This document shows positions 12,119 through 24,639 of a DNA stretch of 64,000 nucleotides, piece by piece (positions within the stretch are counted from its first letter, which is position 1; the number at the start of each line of letters is the position of its first letter). Position numbers and translations under genes: made by a program. Source of the DNA: Micromussa lordhowensis (Eukaryota; Cnidaria; Anthozoa; Scleractinia; Lobophylliidae); the NCBI GenBank assembly GCA_964020085.1, contig OZ026602.1:34054675-34118674 (forward strand), given 5' to 3'. Below the pieces are notes generated by a model. That model was given only the letters and a program-made list of their open reading frames with translations. It searched no databases and was not told the origin of the DNA.

Positions 12119-12679
12119 GCAGGTCTTCCTCCTAAGATGTTTCTAGAGTTTTTGCATTAGTTGCTTGAAAACATTACCTTATGAAGTTAGGTACTTTAAT
12201 TTTTCTGATCACTTTTTGGTTCTCATTAAAGCGTACTGTGTTCGTGACATTAAGGTCACAATCTTTCCTCCAAGATGTTCTCTTTGTGACAGAGAAAGAT
12301 AGAGCGGAAAGAGTAGTTCATATACTAATTTCTGAATTTTAGACCGATGTACACAAACCCCCACCTACAGCCTGTTAGCGTTCTGAGTAATTAACACTAA
12401 CAATAAATTATAAATTATACACTACAATACAATAAATTATACACATATCATTTTTCGTAAGTAAGGCGAACGTTTAGTTCTTGTCTTTTAAGTTCTCTTT
12501 TCTTCTAATCAATCAAAATATTAAATACCGTCAGCCGTCGACGAATCTTGCGTGCCCGCTTTTGTAGTTCCACTGTTGTTGGAGGGGAGGGTTCTTTTCT
12601 GAATAGAAATCGATACAATATACCTCTGAGTTAATGCTATCAAAAGTATTGCATGTATGGAAGAGAACCAAATAATTAC

Positions 12680-14063
12680 AGTATTGTGCAAAAGTAATGC
12701 AAACGTATTTCGCCGAAATTCGCGGCTTTTCCTGGCTTTCCGACGAAAAAATAGCGAATTTTCGATGGAAGTGAATTTTCAACGAAAAGTCACAATAATT
12801 CATGATTCCTATTGTTTCCAACAACGGGAATTTTCGAACGACAATTCGTTCGGAACGAAAATATACTTTGAATTTTCGAGTGAAAATTCGCGGTGGTCGA
12901 TAAATGACTTAGAACGTTTGAGCGCAATTTCGCTCTTTGTTTGCCCTGCTCAAACATTCCCACGCATTTTCTGGACGATAAACTGCCCAGTTCAAATTTG
13001 CCGCGACAATTCTTTTCTGATGTCATTTCACAGTGTAAGCTTTACGAAAAAACTCGTGTCCGTTTATACAACAGGCTTATACAAGACTCACCTGTATTCA
13101 AAGGTTCCTTTTACTGTTTACCTCACGTTGAAAGCATCGCAGGTCTTAAACTGTTGTTCTTTCGTGGTTTCTTAGCTCGCGTTTGTTGAACACAGGGGCC
13201 ACTCGCTGACACGGCCATGTTTGCGTCATGGTAACGCCACAGCCCAAGTTACTGTGGGCTCGCAAATAATTTGCCAACATGGCATACATGTCACATGGCG
13301 AGCCACAAACGTTTAAATCACGAGACAGAGTGAAGGAATTTTTCTGAATTCAAGAGTTTTCAAACTGAAATGGAATTTATCTGGACTCATGAGTTGTTAA
13401 ACAAAGCAAGAATTGTTTGAAAGGTAACATGTTCAAAGAATATTTTCTGCAAACGAACTCTGGAAACGCATCTTGTTGTTATCTGTTTTGAAAGGGAATG
13501 TTCAGTGAAAGTCAAAACAAATTAAGTTTGTTCACTTAGATACAAAATTACAGTGTCAACTTATAAATAAATAAACGGTTTTTTTACATGGGAAAGCGGG
13601 CTTCTGTAAACATTGCTAGTTAAGATTGCAGCCATTTGTTTTATCACGGTGATGAAGCGAATATCGATGCAGAGTTTCAATAATAACATTGATGTTCAAT
13701 TAATGCTTAAGCAAGTCGCAGACAACTGTTCTGTCGGCGAGACTAGTTCATTTAACGATCGCATCATTGCTATCATGGAAACTCAATCCAACGCGTTGTT
13801 TGTTTACATGTTAAATTCGTGCAATCCTTGAAAATTCACTACCGGTATACTTCGAACTTCGATACTTTGAACTTTCGTTTCGCTACATCGAAAATTCGCC
13901 ACTTTGAATTTCGTTATTGCGAAAAATCAACAAAGTTTGCTAATTTTTCGGGAAGAATCCAACGAAATCTCTCTCGAAAGTTCATTGATTTTTCGACGTA
14001 AATTCGCGTGAACAAAGGGCGAATTTCGATGCATTTCGTTTGCATTTCTTTTGCACAATACTG
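12680..14063. mobile_element. Non-autonomous Tc1/mariner-like element, 1.38 kb, TA target site
   Basis: The termini CAGTATTGTGCAAAAG at 12680 and CTTTTGCACAATACTG ending at 14063 are inverted repeats, flanked on both sides by TA (12678-12679, 14064-14065). Similarity between the arms continues for over 200 bp as AT-rich, TTCG/CGAA-rich sequence. CAGT-type ends at a TA dinucleotide are typical of the Tc1/mariner group. The interior holds no transposase; the weak frames on both strands are by-products of the inverted arms. Confidence 0.85.
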
Positions 14064-14242
14064 TACAAGGGAATTCTGATTATTCTGATATTCTTCTGCT
14101 ATACCTACCAATGTATCATTTCCTTTTGATGGCTTTTGTAGTATCCACTCCCCCAAGTGAAATTTTCTCTGCAAGATATCAAAAAAGGGCCAAACTCTTG
14201 CTAATAAAATCGAATTTCATCATTGAAAGTCCTAGTGTATTA

Positions 14243-17232
14243 TTAATGTAAATATACCTTCAGTTTGGATTTTCGTCTCAGTTTCTTTTTATAGGAAACA
14301 CTCTTTTTCGTTTCTATGTTTGATCCTGCAAAGGTCTTTTTGTTCCCTTTCTTTATTTTTTTGACTGGCTGACTGGCTCTTCTGCAAGTTTTCTTTTTGT
14401 TTCTTCTGCAATTTGAGAAACAGAATTTCCCAATTATCAACTAGGAAAATACCCCTCTACCCCCTGGAGTGAACTTGTCAAAAAAGTCAACTGTGAGGTT
14501 TTATTTTTGCTTACCGGCGGAAAATTTCGATACACTCTTGTGTGTGAATTAACATGTGAGCGATTTGCATGCGAAGGTCTTTGGACTGACTCTGTTAATA
14601 ACCAGACAAAGGAAGAATAAAATTAAGTGCTCATTCCATTGCCGTCATATTTCCACAAAAAGAACAAACGACATTGTTTGATGGTACTGATACCTGCGTG
14701 AATGCTGGCTTCCGTTCTTCTACAAGACACTCTGCCATCTGTGTAGAGAAACAAAACAAACAAGTGTACATGTATATTATCAGGAAGCTGCCATACCAGA
14801 AATAGACACCCGAAATACTCCTGCACTTAACAAACCGCCAGTTTTAGCCAACTGGGCTTTTACATTGACAACTGTTTTCTTTATAGCTTGACAACAAATC
14901 TGCCTTGTGCTAATGAAAAGTCAAAAGCCTTACCGATAAATATGGAAATGAAACTGCGTATTAAAGAAAGAGGTTAGAACATCGAGAAATTTCAACCTCT
15001 TCAGGCTATATTGAGTGCCGGCCAATTTGACGGGACACTTAAGTATATCTCACTTATTTTGGTTGCAACCCTCATTATATTGTAAACATAGCGTACCTTG
15101 AGCACAAATACCCCACAGCTCTGTCGATCTTTCTGTACTCCATAGTCGATGCTGACTAATCTCCAAACGCTTTCATCGAGAACAGTTTCATCTTGCAATT
15201 GGCAATTCAAAAATATCCTAGTGATTAAACCAGAACTTCCAAGTTATTACCTTACCTTGTGGCCAAAATCAGAACTGTCAGAGCTAGAAACGCCCATAGG
15301 GTCATAGTAAAGAAGCTCCTTTCGCCTCATGTCAACACCCTGAATTCATCATGTCGGGAATAAAAAAAATAGGTTCAGAAACGACAGACACACTCACAAA
15401 CCAAACAACAAACTACAATTTATGATTGAGTCCAACTCATATTTGTCAGGAAATAATTTCACCCGCGTCGATTACAAGAATTTTCCCTAGCCTTCTGGAC
15501 AAAACGTAAGTGTACCTCGGTATTTTCACGGGTATGTCATTTGATTACCTTTTCAGGATATCATGGTGGCAAAATATGCTCACATTGATTTTCTTTTAAT
15601 TCTTCAACCAGTAGAAAATTGCGAGCCGGTCATTGTTTATGCGTACGTTTTCAAGAACTTATTATTTTTTTCTGGATTTTTTCACAGAAAACTCTTCGAA
15701 TTCCTACTTTTTTGTATAAAATTGTTCAAAGCTTAAATATGTGACCATAACTGGTGAATGAACTGGAAATGCAGCACTTGTGGATCCTTGTGAGATGCGA
15801 AAGTCCTTGTGAGATGCCTATCACATGCGTTTGATCGCGTGATTGACACGAGGTAATCTATGCCTGGAGAGCTTGTTTCTGTCAACACATCTTCTGTGAC
15901 ATTTTGGAATTTAGATGCCATCAGGGAGTTTGGGAAATTTTGCATGTGACATAACAACGCTGCACTTTTTAGCCAAAACTACGGTGGAATTAGTCACTCA
16001 AAAATATATGATAACTGCGTTAAAGATAACTTACCCCCAAGCACCAATGACGCTTTCCTATGTTTACTGGGAACAAAAGCAACTCCACTTGGTCTAACTT
16101 TCCCTAAAGTGCGTAAAATAGATATTTTAGAGAAACAACTGTTCTCATAGTACATATATTGTGAGGTAGTACCAAGGAAAGTAAACGTCTCAGCCAAGAA
16201 CAACAGTGATCATGAGTTGGATTTGCAAACCGAAGTCAGTCCTGCTCTCCCAGTTGTTACAGTGTGAACCGACAATATACTGTACATAAAAAGCACGCTC
16301 ATGATGTCTTTATCCATAATAAACTTAAAGAGAGGGACCGTCATGTTACCCTTGAACGCCGTATGGAAGATAATTAGTTTCCTTCAAGCAGAAACGATTG
16401 CAGTTTCGTCCAAAGGAAGGAGTCGTAAACCATAATATTCTTGAATTCCTATTGGATTAAACACAAAGTTCCCAATTAAGGAATTAGCTTGTTGTTGTCA
16501 TTTACCAAAGTGCATGGATGAAAATAACGTTTTCTTACCTCAGTTTGGCAGACCTCCTCAAGGTATGCCATAAAGTAGTTAACAACCTAACGACGGAAAA
16601 AGAAATCTTTAAAAAAATAAAAGGAAAAGAAACGTACAAAAAAAAGAAATTTATTGCTAGAAAACGTGAGCAAAAAGGAACGAATAGCATACCTAAATTG
16701 CAGAAATGAACAAGCAACCACACAAGAAAATGACAGAACAAACAAAACAACGACATTCGGATCGTGGATAAGTCGTTTTACCTCATCGTTCAGCCAACCA
16801 CTGTTTTGGTCATTGCCTTCTACCATATGTATGGTGTTGAAACTTTTTCTAGTTATGGGTATGTTGTATCGCCACGCTAAAATTTGGTCACTTTTCTTTG
16901 AATCACTGGAGGTCCACAAAGCATTTACCTGGACAAGTGATAATTTGTTAGTAGAGTATATATTTCAGTAATAAGCATCACGCATTAAAAAGGAAAAGGC
17001 ACTGGAATATGTATCCTTTAAACCAGGATTAAATAAAGTGGTATTGACCATGAGTTTTTGCCCTGCAATAATTATCTAATACACGCACTCACATTATGAC
17101 CTCCTCCCCGTTTAGAAAAAAAAGAAAAGTGATTTTGCACGAGAAGTGGCACAGCAATTCATTTTGTGTCGTTTACCTCAACTGCACATTTCAACTTTAC
17201 TTCTGTTTCACCAATGGAACAGGTTGTTTTGC
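14243..17232 (-). CDS. Ulp1/C48-type SUMO-protease-like protein, 9 proposed exons
   Basis: Exons (minus): 17232-17177, 16928-16782, 16586-16539, 16103-16035, 15339-15251, 15217-15097, 14738-14694, 14591-14515, 14405-14243. Ulp1 landmarks in order are GWLNDEVVNYFMAYLEE, FPVNIGKRHWCLG with the catalytic His, ELLYYDPMG with the Asp, and KDRQSCGVFVLK with the Gln and Cys, so the full His-Asp-Gln-Cys set is present. After it come MAECLVEERKPAFTQ and a basic Lys/Arg-rich tail ending at a TAA at 14243. The segment usually found between the second and third landmarks (an Fxx-FFxxKL block) was not found between 16539 and 16103, so an exon may be missed or lost. The true first exon is uncertain. Expected role: removal of SUMO-like modifiers. 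It follows the OTU gene on the same strand. Confidence 0.78.
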
Positions 17233-17474
17233 CTGCAGGTCATGAAAGGGGAAATGATTCATTTGAGCGATACATATCAGAACAAAACATTACACAATAT
17301 CTACCAATGTCACAGCGGTCATCCGAACACACGATGATCATTACATGTATGTCGTAGGAACATGAAAAATATTTATACTGTATTTTACAATGATCATAGC
17401 CTATGCAAGTGGCTATGCAAATATGATTTCGAAACCTGGTCGATGTAAACTGTCAGCTGGTCATTTTAGTTTTG

Positions 17475-19442
17475 TTATATGCCACAAAGGGGAGAATTTT
17501 TAATATGGAATATTGAGATGGAATCTATTGGAATACCTTCTGCCTTGGTAGTTTGATCGGCCACTGGCTCTAGACTAACATAGTGATTTTCACTTAGGTG
17601 TCCCAACAGAATTGGTGCTCCTTGTTGGTTATTGGCCTCAACAACAACCTCATAGCAGTCTCCCTCGTGGCTTGTAACCACTCGAATTGTTTTCGCGAGG
17701 GCATTGGCCAGAGCGATAAGGATAATGTGATCTCCCCATGTGCGATCCTCACTCATGTTTCTCAAATAGGTATCCAAGTCATTATTTGGCACGAATGAGG
17801 AGATGTCATCATTGGAAATCTGGAAGACATTGTAACCAATAATAGAGATTGATAAAGGATCTTAATAAACAACAAGACAATCCAACAAATACGATATGAA
17901 GTACAAGTATATAATGACTTACACCAGGTACACCATTCTTCAGAGTTTCTACAGACAGCTTCCTCAGGTCAGAGTGATTTAATCCCGTTTCCCCTAGCCA
18001 CTCCAGCTGGTCCGCGATGGCGTGGAATAGACAGTTCCCGTCATTGGGGATTTCTTTCCTCATTTCCAGGCCTGAACTACGAATATGTTCAGTCAGTCTT
18101 CTCTGGTTTTCCTGGACCGCTTTATTTTCCAGCATTGACTGTTTTACAGCCTCCTTCATGTCGTGCAGAAAACGCTGGTAAGAACCTAAAACACATTACG
18201 ACGAAAGGTTGCTTCAGTCAGAATGAAACGTGTAACTTGAAATAGGCCTCGTTCCCATAAACAGGTACAACACTACAGCTACGTACGTGTTATAAAGTAA
18301 ACACTAAGAGCATACCAGCCAAGTGTTTCTTTCCTTGCTTGTCTGTTTTTTGGGTGGGCTTCTGGAAAAAAAATTGTTGAGACCGTCTGTTACAACAACA
18401 AGCACTGTTTTGTCTTAAATTATATTAGCTGAATCTCAGAGCTCAGCGTGTAGTGAAGGGTTTCAAGAATCAAAAGGCAATCATAAGTTCGGTATGCACC
18501 CTTTTAAATTTTTAGCGCTATCAATTTAAATTCAGCAATCTAAATTCCGCGGTTAAATGAACTAATTTACCTCTTTAGAATTATTGGATTTTGTGGGAAG
18601 AGTAACATTATCGTTACCATCTATCCCATGTGTAGCGGCGTTGGCGGCAGAACTGTGTTGCGAGGATGCATTTTCCTTAGGAGTTAATGGGTTGCTGGAA
18701 GTGTTTGTTTCTGCCAAGAAACTGACTCTTGATTGCCGCTCACTTTCAAGGGGGGTTCTCTGTAGAATAAGTATTCTGCGTTCATCGGCCTGGAGGCTTG
18801 TGCATGGTCCTAGGTGGGCTCGAAACACCGTTTCTAGTTTCTTCCTACAAAGCTCATTGATTTTAATGTTGCTCGCATGTAATTTTAGACGCATCATAAA
18901 CAGATGATTTCCTGGGAGCATCATATTAAATGAATAGTTGGAGCGGTTTATACTGTTGTGAAGCTGCTCCTCTACCTCAGTGTTGACAACCGCGTTGAGC
19001 TCAGGAACCAGGGTCACCCGACGAAGTAAGACGCTTGGACTAGTAGAATTCCTCTCATGAAAGCGATCGAAGAGGGAGTAGCGCTCCGACACACCAGTAA
19101 CGGGATGTAACTCTTCTTCAAACGCCTCGGAACCAAATCGAAATGCTCTTGGGATTATCGCACCTTGAACCCAAGGCCAGTGGAAAAGCAAACTTCCCTC
19201 CTTGGCAGAATTGATGTTATCCTCTGTAGGCGGAAACAATCTACCTTCGTTTGGCCTAAAGAACCCCGAGATCGTGCTATTGGCATGTGCTGCAAGGCGC
19301 TGTGGTATGTCAGATATGCTTATGGAAGGAGGATATTTTAGGGATCGAAGCATATCCACGTAGTCTCTTGGACTATCCACTCGTAGAACAAACTTGATAC
19401 AATATACCACCATGTGAGGACATGATGCAGACGCCCATCCTC
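17475..19442 (-). CDS. OTU-domain protein with upstream HMGXB3-like transposon segment
   Basis: Exons (minus): 19442-18571, 18361-18316, 18185-17923, 17819-17475 (stop). The first exon, about 290 residues, contains FVLRVDSPRDYVDMLRSL, PPSISISDIPQRLAAHAN and FFRPNEGRLFPPTEDNI. I recognise this as the conserved block of cnidarian HMG-domain-protein-3-like (HMGXB3) transposon-related proteins. The last two exons hold an OTU cysteine-protease fold: PNDGNCLFHAIADQL supplies Asp and Cys, and HLSENHYVSLEP supplies His. Expected reaction: cleavage of ubiquitin chains. The 5' exons of the transposase part were not resolved upstream of 19442. Whether all four exons form one transcript is inference from strand, order, phase and splice sites. 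Confidence 0.72.
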
Positions 19443-20170
19443 CTACATTACGGAAGAGTGAAACTTAAATTGGTCAGTGTAGTGCAAAGGTACGTTATCG
19501 AAACCGTCTTACCCTGATAAAATGTTTATGTAGGATTGTCGTTAATAAAAAAAAAAGACAATGAACGGTTCAAAGGGCACAAACGTAATTTTTTTTGAGC
19601 GTCACATATGTTGCATTGTTATAATATGGTGGCGTACCAAAGAATCATTTCCTGCAAGTGTAGTCATCTATATAGTGCTTTTTTGTACGATGACAATAAA
19701 AAGTCTTATTTTAACTACGAACTGGCAGTAAGGAAGTGAAAACAATGTTGCTGTCTTCAGCTCAGCTCAGTAATGTATTGTACTTACCCGATGCTCACCA
19801 AATTTTAGAAAAAATCTTCCGGAAGTTTTCAGGAATAAGCAAATTCATTCTCAAGAATGAGATACATTCAGCCTTTGACATCCGGGAAGAATCAATGGCG
19901 CCCTTTTGGTGGCAACAGTGTCCGTGCTCTTTCGACGAAGAAACCTATCAATTGCTATTATACATTCCCCCATTTTTGATCTTTAAATCCCACTGGAGTT
20001 GGAAAAAACTTAATAGTATACTTTTTGACTGTAGCAAGTTTGACTGAGTGAAGCCCTTCCTTTCCCCGTGATCCCCTACAATTCCAGTTTACTAACTGAT
20101 CTGGTTTAAAAAAGTTTTGCACAAGCTTAAAAGCAAAGTTCCCCATAGAACAACTTGTTGATTTAATATT

Positions 20171-20533
20171 CATGGCCTCTAACAGAAAACCATCCCCCCT
20201 TCCTCTCCACTACATTGCTGAACAGTGTCCCCTAACCCAAAGCCACCCGCTTGTCCCTACCCACAGAAAAATCTAACCCAGAGCTCAATGACAAACTTGG
20301 ACTGTGATCCTGATGAACCAACTTCCCTCTTCCCTTCCCAACAAAAAATCCACCCCAGAACCTGTTGACACACTTGGACTATGGTTGTCATTAACATAAC
20401 CTCCCTTGTCCCCACCCACAGAAATCTCTTGTCCAGAACCAAGTGGTAAACTTAAACTAAGCTCCTGCCCTTCCCCACCAACAGAAGAGTCTGCCCCCAA
20501 CCCACCCTCTTGTTCACCCACAGAAAAACTTAC
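20171..20533 (-). repeat. Degenerate C-rich repeat within a putative intron
   Basis: Short units of the type CCCACCCACAGAAAAAC and CCCTTCCC recur six to eight times, each followed by a sequence like TGACAAACTTGGACT. On the minus strand they read as Gly/Ser-rich low-complexity frames (SVGGEGQELS, GSGQEISVGG). Because they follow a good donor site at 20533/20532, I treat them as intronic repeat rather than coding. Confidence 0.5.
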
Positions 20534-20919
20534 CCCATACCACTTAAACATTTAGAAATGTTATTTACACTGCTAACCAACTGTGACATAAAGGAAAAAA
20601 TTACATTCTGATTGGAAAAAAGAGTTTTCTGATTCTCCAATACCCTGTTTAGCTTGTCAGCTATTGTCTCTGAATCAATTAAGGGAACTTCTAAGTCCTC
20701 AAAGAGGTCATCCAGATATCCTGTTGGTGGATTTGACAATTGACATGTATCCTCAGCATCTTCATCTGAATAGGGACTTCCTGGATCTCCAACAACCATG
20801 GTACCAGCTTCGTTGTTCATTGTTACTGGCACCTCAGTCTGACATACATTTAGGATGTGGTCTCCTGGGAACGAGGCGTAACACTTTTGCTTTGCCTTTC
20901 TCAACGTTTTCTTTTCCAC
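20534..20919 (-). CDS. Acidic exon, uncharacterised, possibly 5' part of the OTU/HMGXB3-like gene
   Basis: A minus-strand exon is bounded by acceptor TGTCAG and donor G|GTAAGT. It encodes about 128 residues: a basic start (EKKTLRKAKQKCYAS), an acidic stretch (GSPYSDEDAEDTCQL, YLDDLFEDLEVPLID) and a likely coiled coil (ADKLNRVLENQKTLFSNQN). I recognise no domain. Strand and location suggest an upstream exon of the gene ending at 17475, but no splice chain across 19.4-20.5 kb could be established. Confidence 0.42.
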
Positions 20920-20958
20920 CTGACACTTAATGACCAACAATGAGAAACCACATATTAA

Positions 20959-20962
20959 ATAA

Positions 20963-21007
<45 letters not shown>

Positions 21008-21117
21008 TGCTCGAGGTCAGGGCGTATGGACCGAGCGCAGCGAGGTCCGTATGTCCTGACCAAGAGCCAAATATTTTCCCGTCCGGCCCGACCTTACTCA
21101 GTCAATAAGCATTTTAT
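20959..21117. mobile_element. Palindromic MITE, about 159 bp
   Basis: A near-perfect inverted repeat pairs TTATTGACTGAGT with ACTCAGTCAATAA, GGGCCGGACGGGAAAATATT with AATATTTTCCCGTCCGGCCC, and a GGACCGAGCGCAGCGAGGTCC centre that folds on itself. The element lies immediately 5' of the acidic exon on the minus strand. I have the impression of having seen this palindrome repeatedly in marine invertebrate genomes; that is memory, not a search result. Confidence 0.85.
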
Positions 21118-22395
21118 CATATGACCACTTACTGTTGAAATTTTTGAAAATTCTGTTCAAGACTTAATAGGACGCGATTACATAAGATCAGACGGCTCCG
21201 CGCGCGGAACAATTACATGAAAGTTTCTACAACAAAACTTTGTCATTTAATGATTTATAAGTTTCTTCGCGTCGAACAAGAAACTCACAATTCATCGAAA
21301 AATACAATTCACATTCTCATTTTTTTAATGCTAAAAAGCCAACAGAAAGTTGACATAAAGCTGTCAAAAATATGTCAAGCCATCAAAAACTTAGCGAGTG
21401 ACAAAAGGTCGCTTCACGCTTCACTGAAATTGTTTACAAATCTTCATCTGAAGCGAAAATGTCGACGTCGTTTCAAGCTATTTTTCGACCTCTTGGATTC
21501 TCTAAAACAAGGGACAACTGGGCAACTGAATATTTATGACACATGCTGGCTCCTGCAAACAGTGCCTGGGTTTGCTGACTTTGCTGGTGTAGTGGAAATT
21601 ACACGGTTGAGCACAGCGAGTTTTATATATTTTTCTGGATGAACCACGCGGTAATGAACTTGTATTCGCATTCAGTTTTGTCTCTTCAAATAACACTGAC
21701 GTAGAAACTACAGAGCAGTTTATTCTACTGCATACAAGGTATGTTTGTGATTTTTCTGGTTCAACCAACTTCTCCCAGAAACTCTGAAACTCGAAGAAAA
21801 CATGTAAGCTTATATCGTACTTTGTTTACTTCTTCGGTTTTCTTTCTTTTGACCCACGATGAATTCTTTGATGCCTCTGAAGGAAAGAAGTTTTGCCGAC
21901 TGTTTGCTTATTTGAAAGGTGAATTATTGGTCAGTTTATCCGGAAAAGTTGTTTCCTTGACCGCCTGTTTGTTTGTTGGTTTCTGAGAAAGTTGTGAGCT
22001 TCTTCATTTGCGAGGAGTGTTAAATTTCTTTCTTTGGTTTCGGAGTGAGTTGGCGACTGAAGTAGTTCTGCATGGGACAATTCACCTAGATAGTAAAATT
22101 CGCTCTCAGAATGTTCACCTTCATGACTCATTGTGGAGAGAACAAACTTTGGCAGCAACAAAATATTGTTTTTGCCATTAACACGCATCGATTTTGCCGC
22201 ACTCGTTTCTAGTAGGGCCGTACGCATTTCTAGTAGGGCCGTACGTGTTTTTCTGGCCCTATCACTTTGACGCGTACGGCCCTCATACGGGACCTTTTCT
22301 CTTATGGTTTTGCAAGGAAATTGCGTGCAGGGCCATACGGGTCATGTGATAAATGAACGTTACATGCAAGGCTTTAAAAGTATATTTAAAATAAG
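21118..22395. other. No gene recognised; short GGCCGTACG repeats
   Basis: No exon could be supported. Around 22205-22340 a 22 bp unit containing TAGTAGGGCCGTACG is directly repeated twice, and complementary copies (ACGCGTACGGCCCT, AGGGCCATACGGG) follow, giving a degraded hairpin. A plus-strand frame at 21217-21642 has Lys-rich, untypical composition and no family resemblance. Confidence 0.4.
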
Positions 22396-22399
22396 TTAA

Positions 22400-24090
22400 A
22401 GTGCCCCTAACCCCAAAAAGTTTTCTTATCCGCCAAAAAGGTCCTTTTTGTTCTGATCACATTGGTGAAAAAATTATATTCGTACGATTTTTCCTCGATT
22501 TTCTGTGAATTTTTAAAATACGAAAAAATACGCACCACTGTGGTTCACGGCCGAGTTACATGGAGAATGGGGCGAGTCGGTCTGTGACGTCAGCCGGGGA
22601 AGCCATTTCGCTTGGAGAGATGATGTGAGAGTGAAGATACTGCAGATCAGAGGTCACAGAGGGATTGTTCAGAGGAAAAAAATTACTACAGTGCCTTATA
22701 GGTGTGTTGCTACGAATTGCCGTAATGTGGTGGATCTGTCTAAATGTATATTTGTACACAACATACCTTCCTTTGGCGATTAAGAGCCGCCCTCTGTTAA
22801 TACCAACTATCATCGCTTGGACGAGAAAAAATGAAATTCCTCAAACTTTCTCAGATGAATGGTCTAGATAAGTGATTCACAAAAATATAACTTTCAGTTC
22901 AATTTGATTCGTATTTTAGCGCTGGGGCGACCACCTTGGTTTTGCCGCTCTGAGAGGGCTTTCAGCGGCCATTTTAGGGCAGTTTTTAACAATTTGCCAT
23001 ACAAATAAAACGTTATAAATCCAGATAAAAACCCATTATTCGAGACAAGCAAATGTTTCTTGTTACGTTGAGGGGCTGTTTTGGGAATTTAATCAACATC
23101 TAAATTTTTTCGAGATTTTTACATTTCTTCCCTTTCGAGCTACTCGTGAAGCGCCTTAAAAATGGCGAAATTTAAAGGAAAATATCGCCAAAAGTACATC
23201 AATTGAGATCCCAAAACTACATTCCACTTAAAGAGCAATGTCTCAAGTGTAAACATATGCAATAAAAATTTGGGGCAGTTAAAACTGTAAAATGTTAGAA
23301 GAAGAAGTCTAAGGTGTGCTTTTGTCAACAAACACCGCCGTCCTAATTAGCATAATAACGTGAAAATAACGATGCACGAAGAAAATAATGATATGTTCCA
23401 CTTACCTCGCGACATGTCGACAACTGGATGTTCCACGATACCTTATGTTATATTATCAGTAGGTTTCAGCCGCATTTTCGATGCTTAGTAAACGAAATCA
23501 CTCTGACACATTCCAACGGTTAAGCTGAAGATTTCAACTCCACGAAGCCCGCGTCATAACATCTTTCGCCTCATAATCGCCGTTTGCAAGAAGTTAAACA
23601 ACTTGCTGAGATCCTAACTGTCCAAAAAGTCTGTCAGAAGCCTTTAAATCCTCCTCTTAATCGATAATTCTCGTCAAGAACTCGTTTAAGTTCAGTTCTG
23701 TTTCGATCTGTTGCCATTATTCCACAGATTGCGTTACACATAACAAGTGCACATTTCAACTGGCAGGGGTAGAGAGAGGGGTGGGGGGGGAGGTAGGAAA
23801 TAAAAATGTAACTGGCTGTAAAGCCATTTTACGTATTTCAGTGGCTTAACTAGTAATCAGCTTTCTCACGGAATGATTTGATTATGAGCTACTGCTTGGA
23901 AATTTGCGTCATTTTTTTGTGGTCGATGGAGGGTAGTGGGGGGGGGGAAGTGGCTGGACGCGAATTGTATTAAAAAGAACAAGATGGCCAGTATCAGGTC
24001 AAGAGACAATGATCTGTATATTATCTATTGTTCAGGTTAATCAGTTCATTAATGATGCCCTGTTAAATAGGGGTTTTTGAGAAACTGGTT
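22400..24090 (+). repeat. Left inverted arm of the 8.4 kb element
   Basis: Homologous in inverted orientation to 27880-30791. The strongest match runs from 22860 (CACAAAAATATAACTTTCAG) to 23750 and continues weakly to the poly-G stretch at about 23940. A partial direct duplicate of 23560-23700 follows at 24190-24310 (TCTTTCGCCTCRT..., GTCTGTYAGMAGCCTTTAAA). Confidence 0.82.
22688..22870 (+). pseudogene. THAP zinc-finger remnant
   Basis: The frame starting at 22688 gives VPYRCVATNC, then SKCIFVHNIPSFGD and a stop. The C-x4-C spacing and the later F-x-x-x-P word match the start of a THAP (C2CH) DNA-binding domain. The remainder continues in another frame as PTIIAWTRKNEI. Stops and shifts make it non-functional. 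THAP domains commonly sit at the N-terminus of P-element and some Kolobok transposases, so this may be the ancestral transposase start of the 8.4 kb element. Confidence 0.5.
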
Positions 24091-24557
24091 ATTTAGGTAA
24101 AAAATTAATTAACAAGATACACGAAATTTATGTCGGCGGCCCGCGTCAGAGAACATAGTCATTTATCAATATAACGTGTCTTTCGCCTCGTCAAAACCAT
24201 TTTCAAGTTGTTAATATTTGCTAAAATGCCTACTGATTCAGAAGTCTGTTAGCAGCCTTTAAAATCCTCCTTTTAACCAAAGATTCTCATGAACTAACTC
24301 GTTTAAGATTGCACAGTGGACACAGCTTCAAGGTATGGTTAAACCATATTAATTAACCTACAGGCTGGGCCTACAGGTCGAGTTGTTGGACACTGTCGCA
24401 GCATATTTTTTTATTTGGCTTCCCTAGACCCTCACTGAGCCCTTAGCCGGCCCCATGTCAAAAATGTCCTTAGCTCATTGACTCCCGTGCCGCTCCTAAC
24501 CGCCCGTGACTAGCCCTGGCCTTTGTTCCACTTCTGACGTCTCACCTTTGACTAAAA

Positions 24558-24561
24558 TTGC

Positions 24562-24626
<65 letters not shown>

Positions 24627-24630
24627 CAAA
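24558..24630. repeat. (AAT)n trinucleotide array
   Basis: About 20 uninterrupted ATA/AAT units, preceded by slightly degenerate ones. Confidence 0.95.
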
Positions 24631-24639
24631 TACAAAATA

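Noticed and set aside
12657..13189. Plus-strand frames of 172 and 82 residues and their antisense partners
   Set aside because: They lie in the CGAA/TTCG-rich inverted arm of the TA-flanked MITE and show no family resemblance.
20257..20551. Gly/Ser-rich minus-strand frames as a structural protein
   Set aside because: They come from a short degenerate C-rich tandem repeat directly after a good splice donor, so intronic repeat is the simpler reading.
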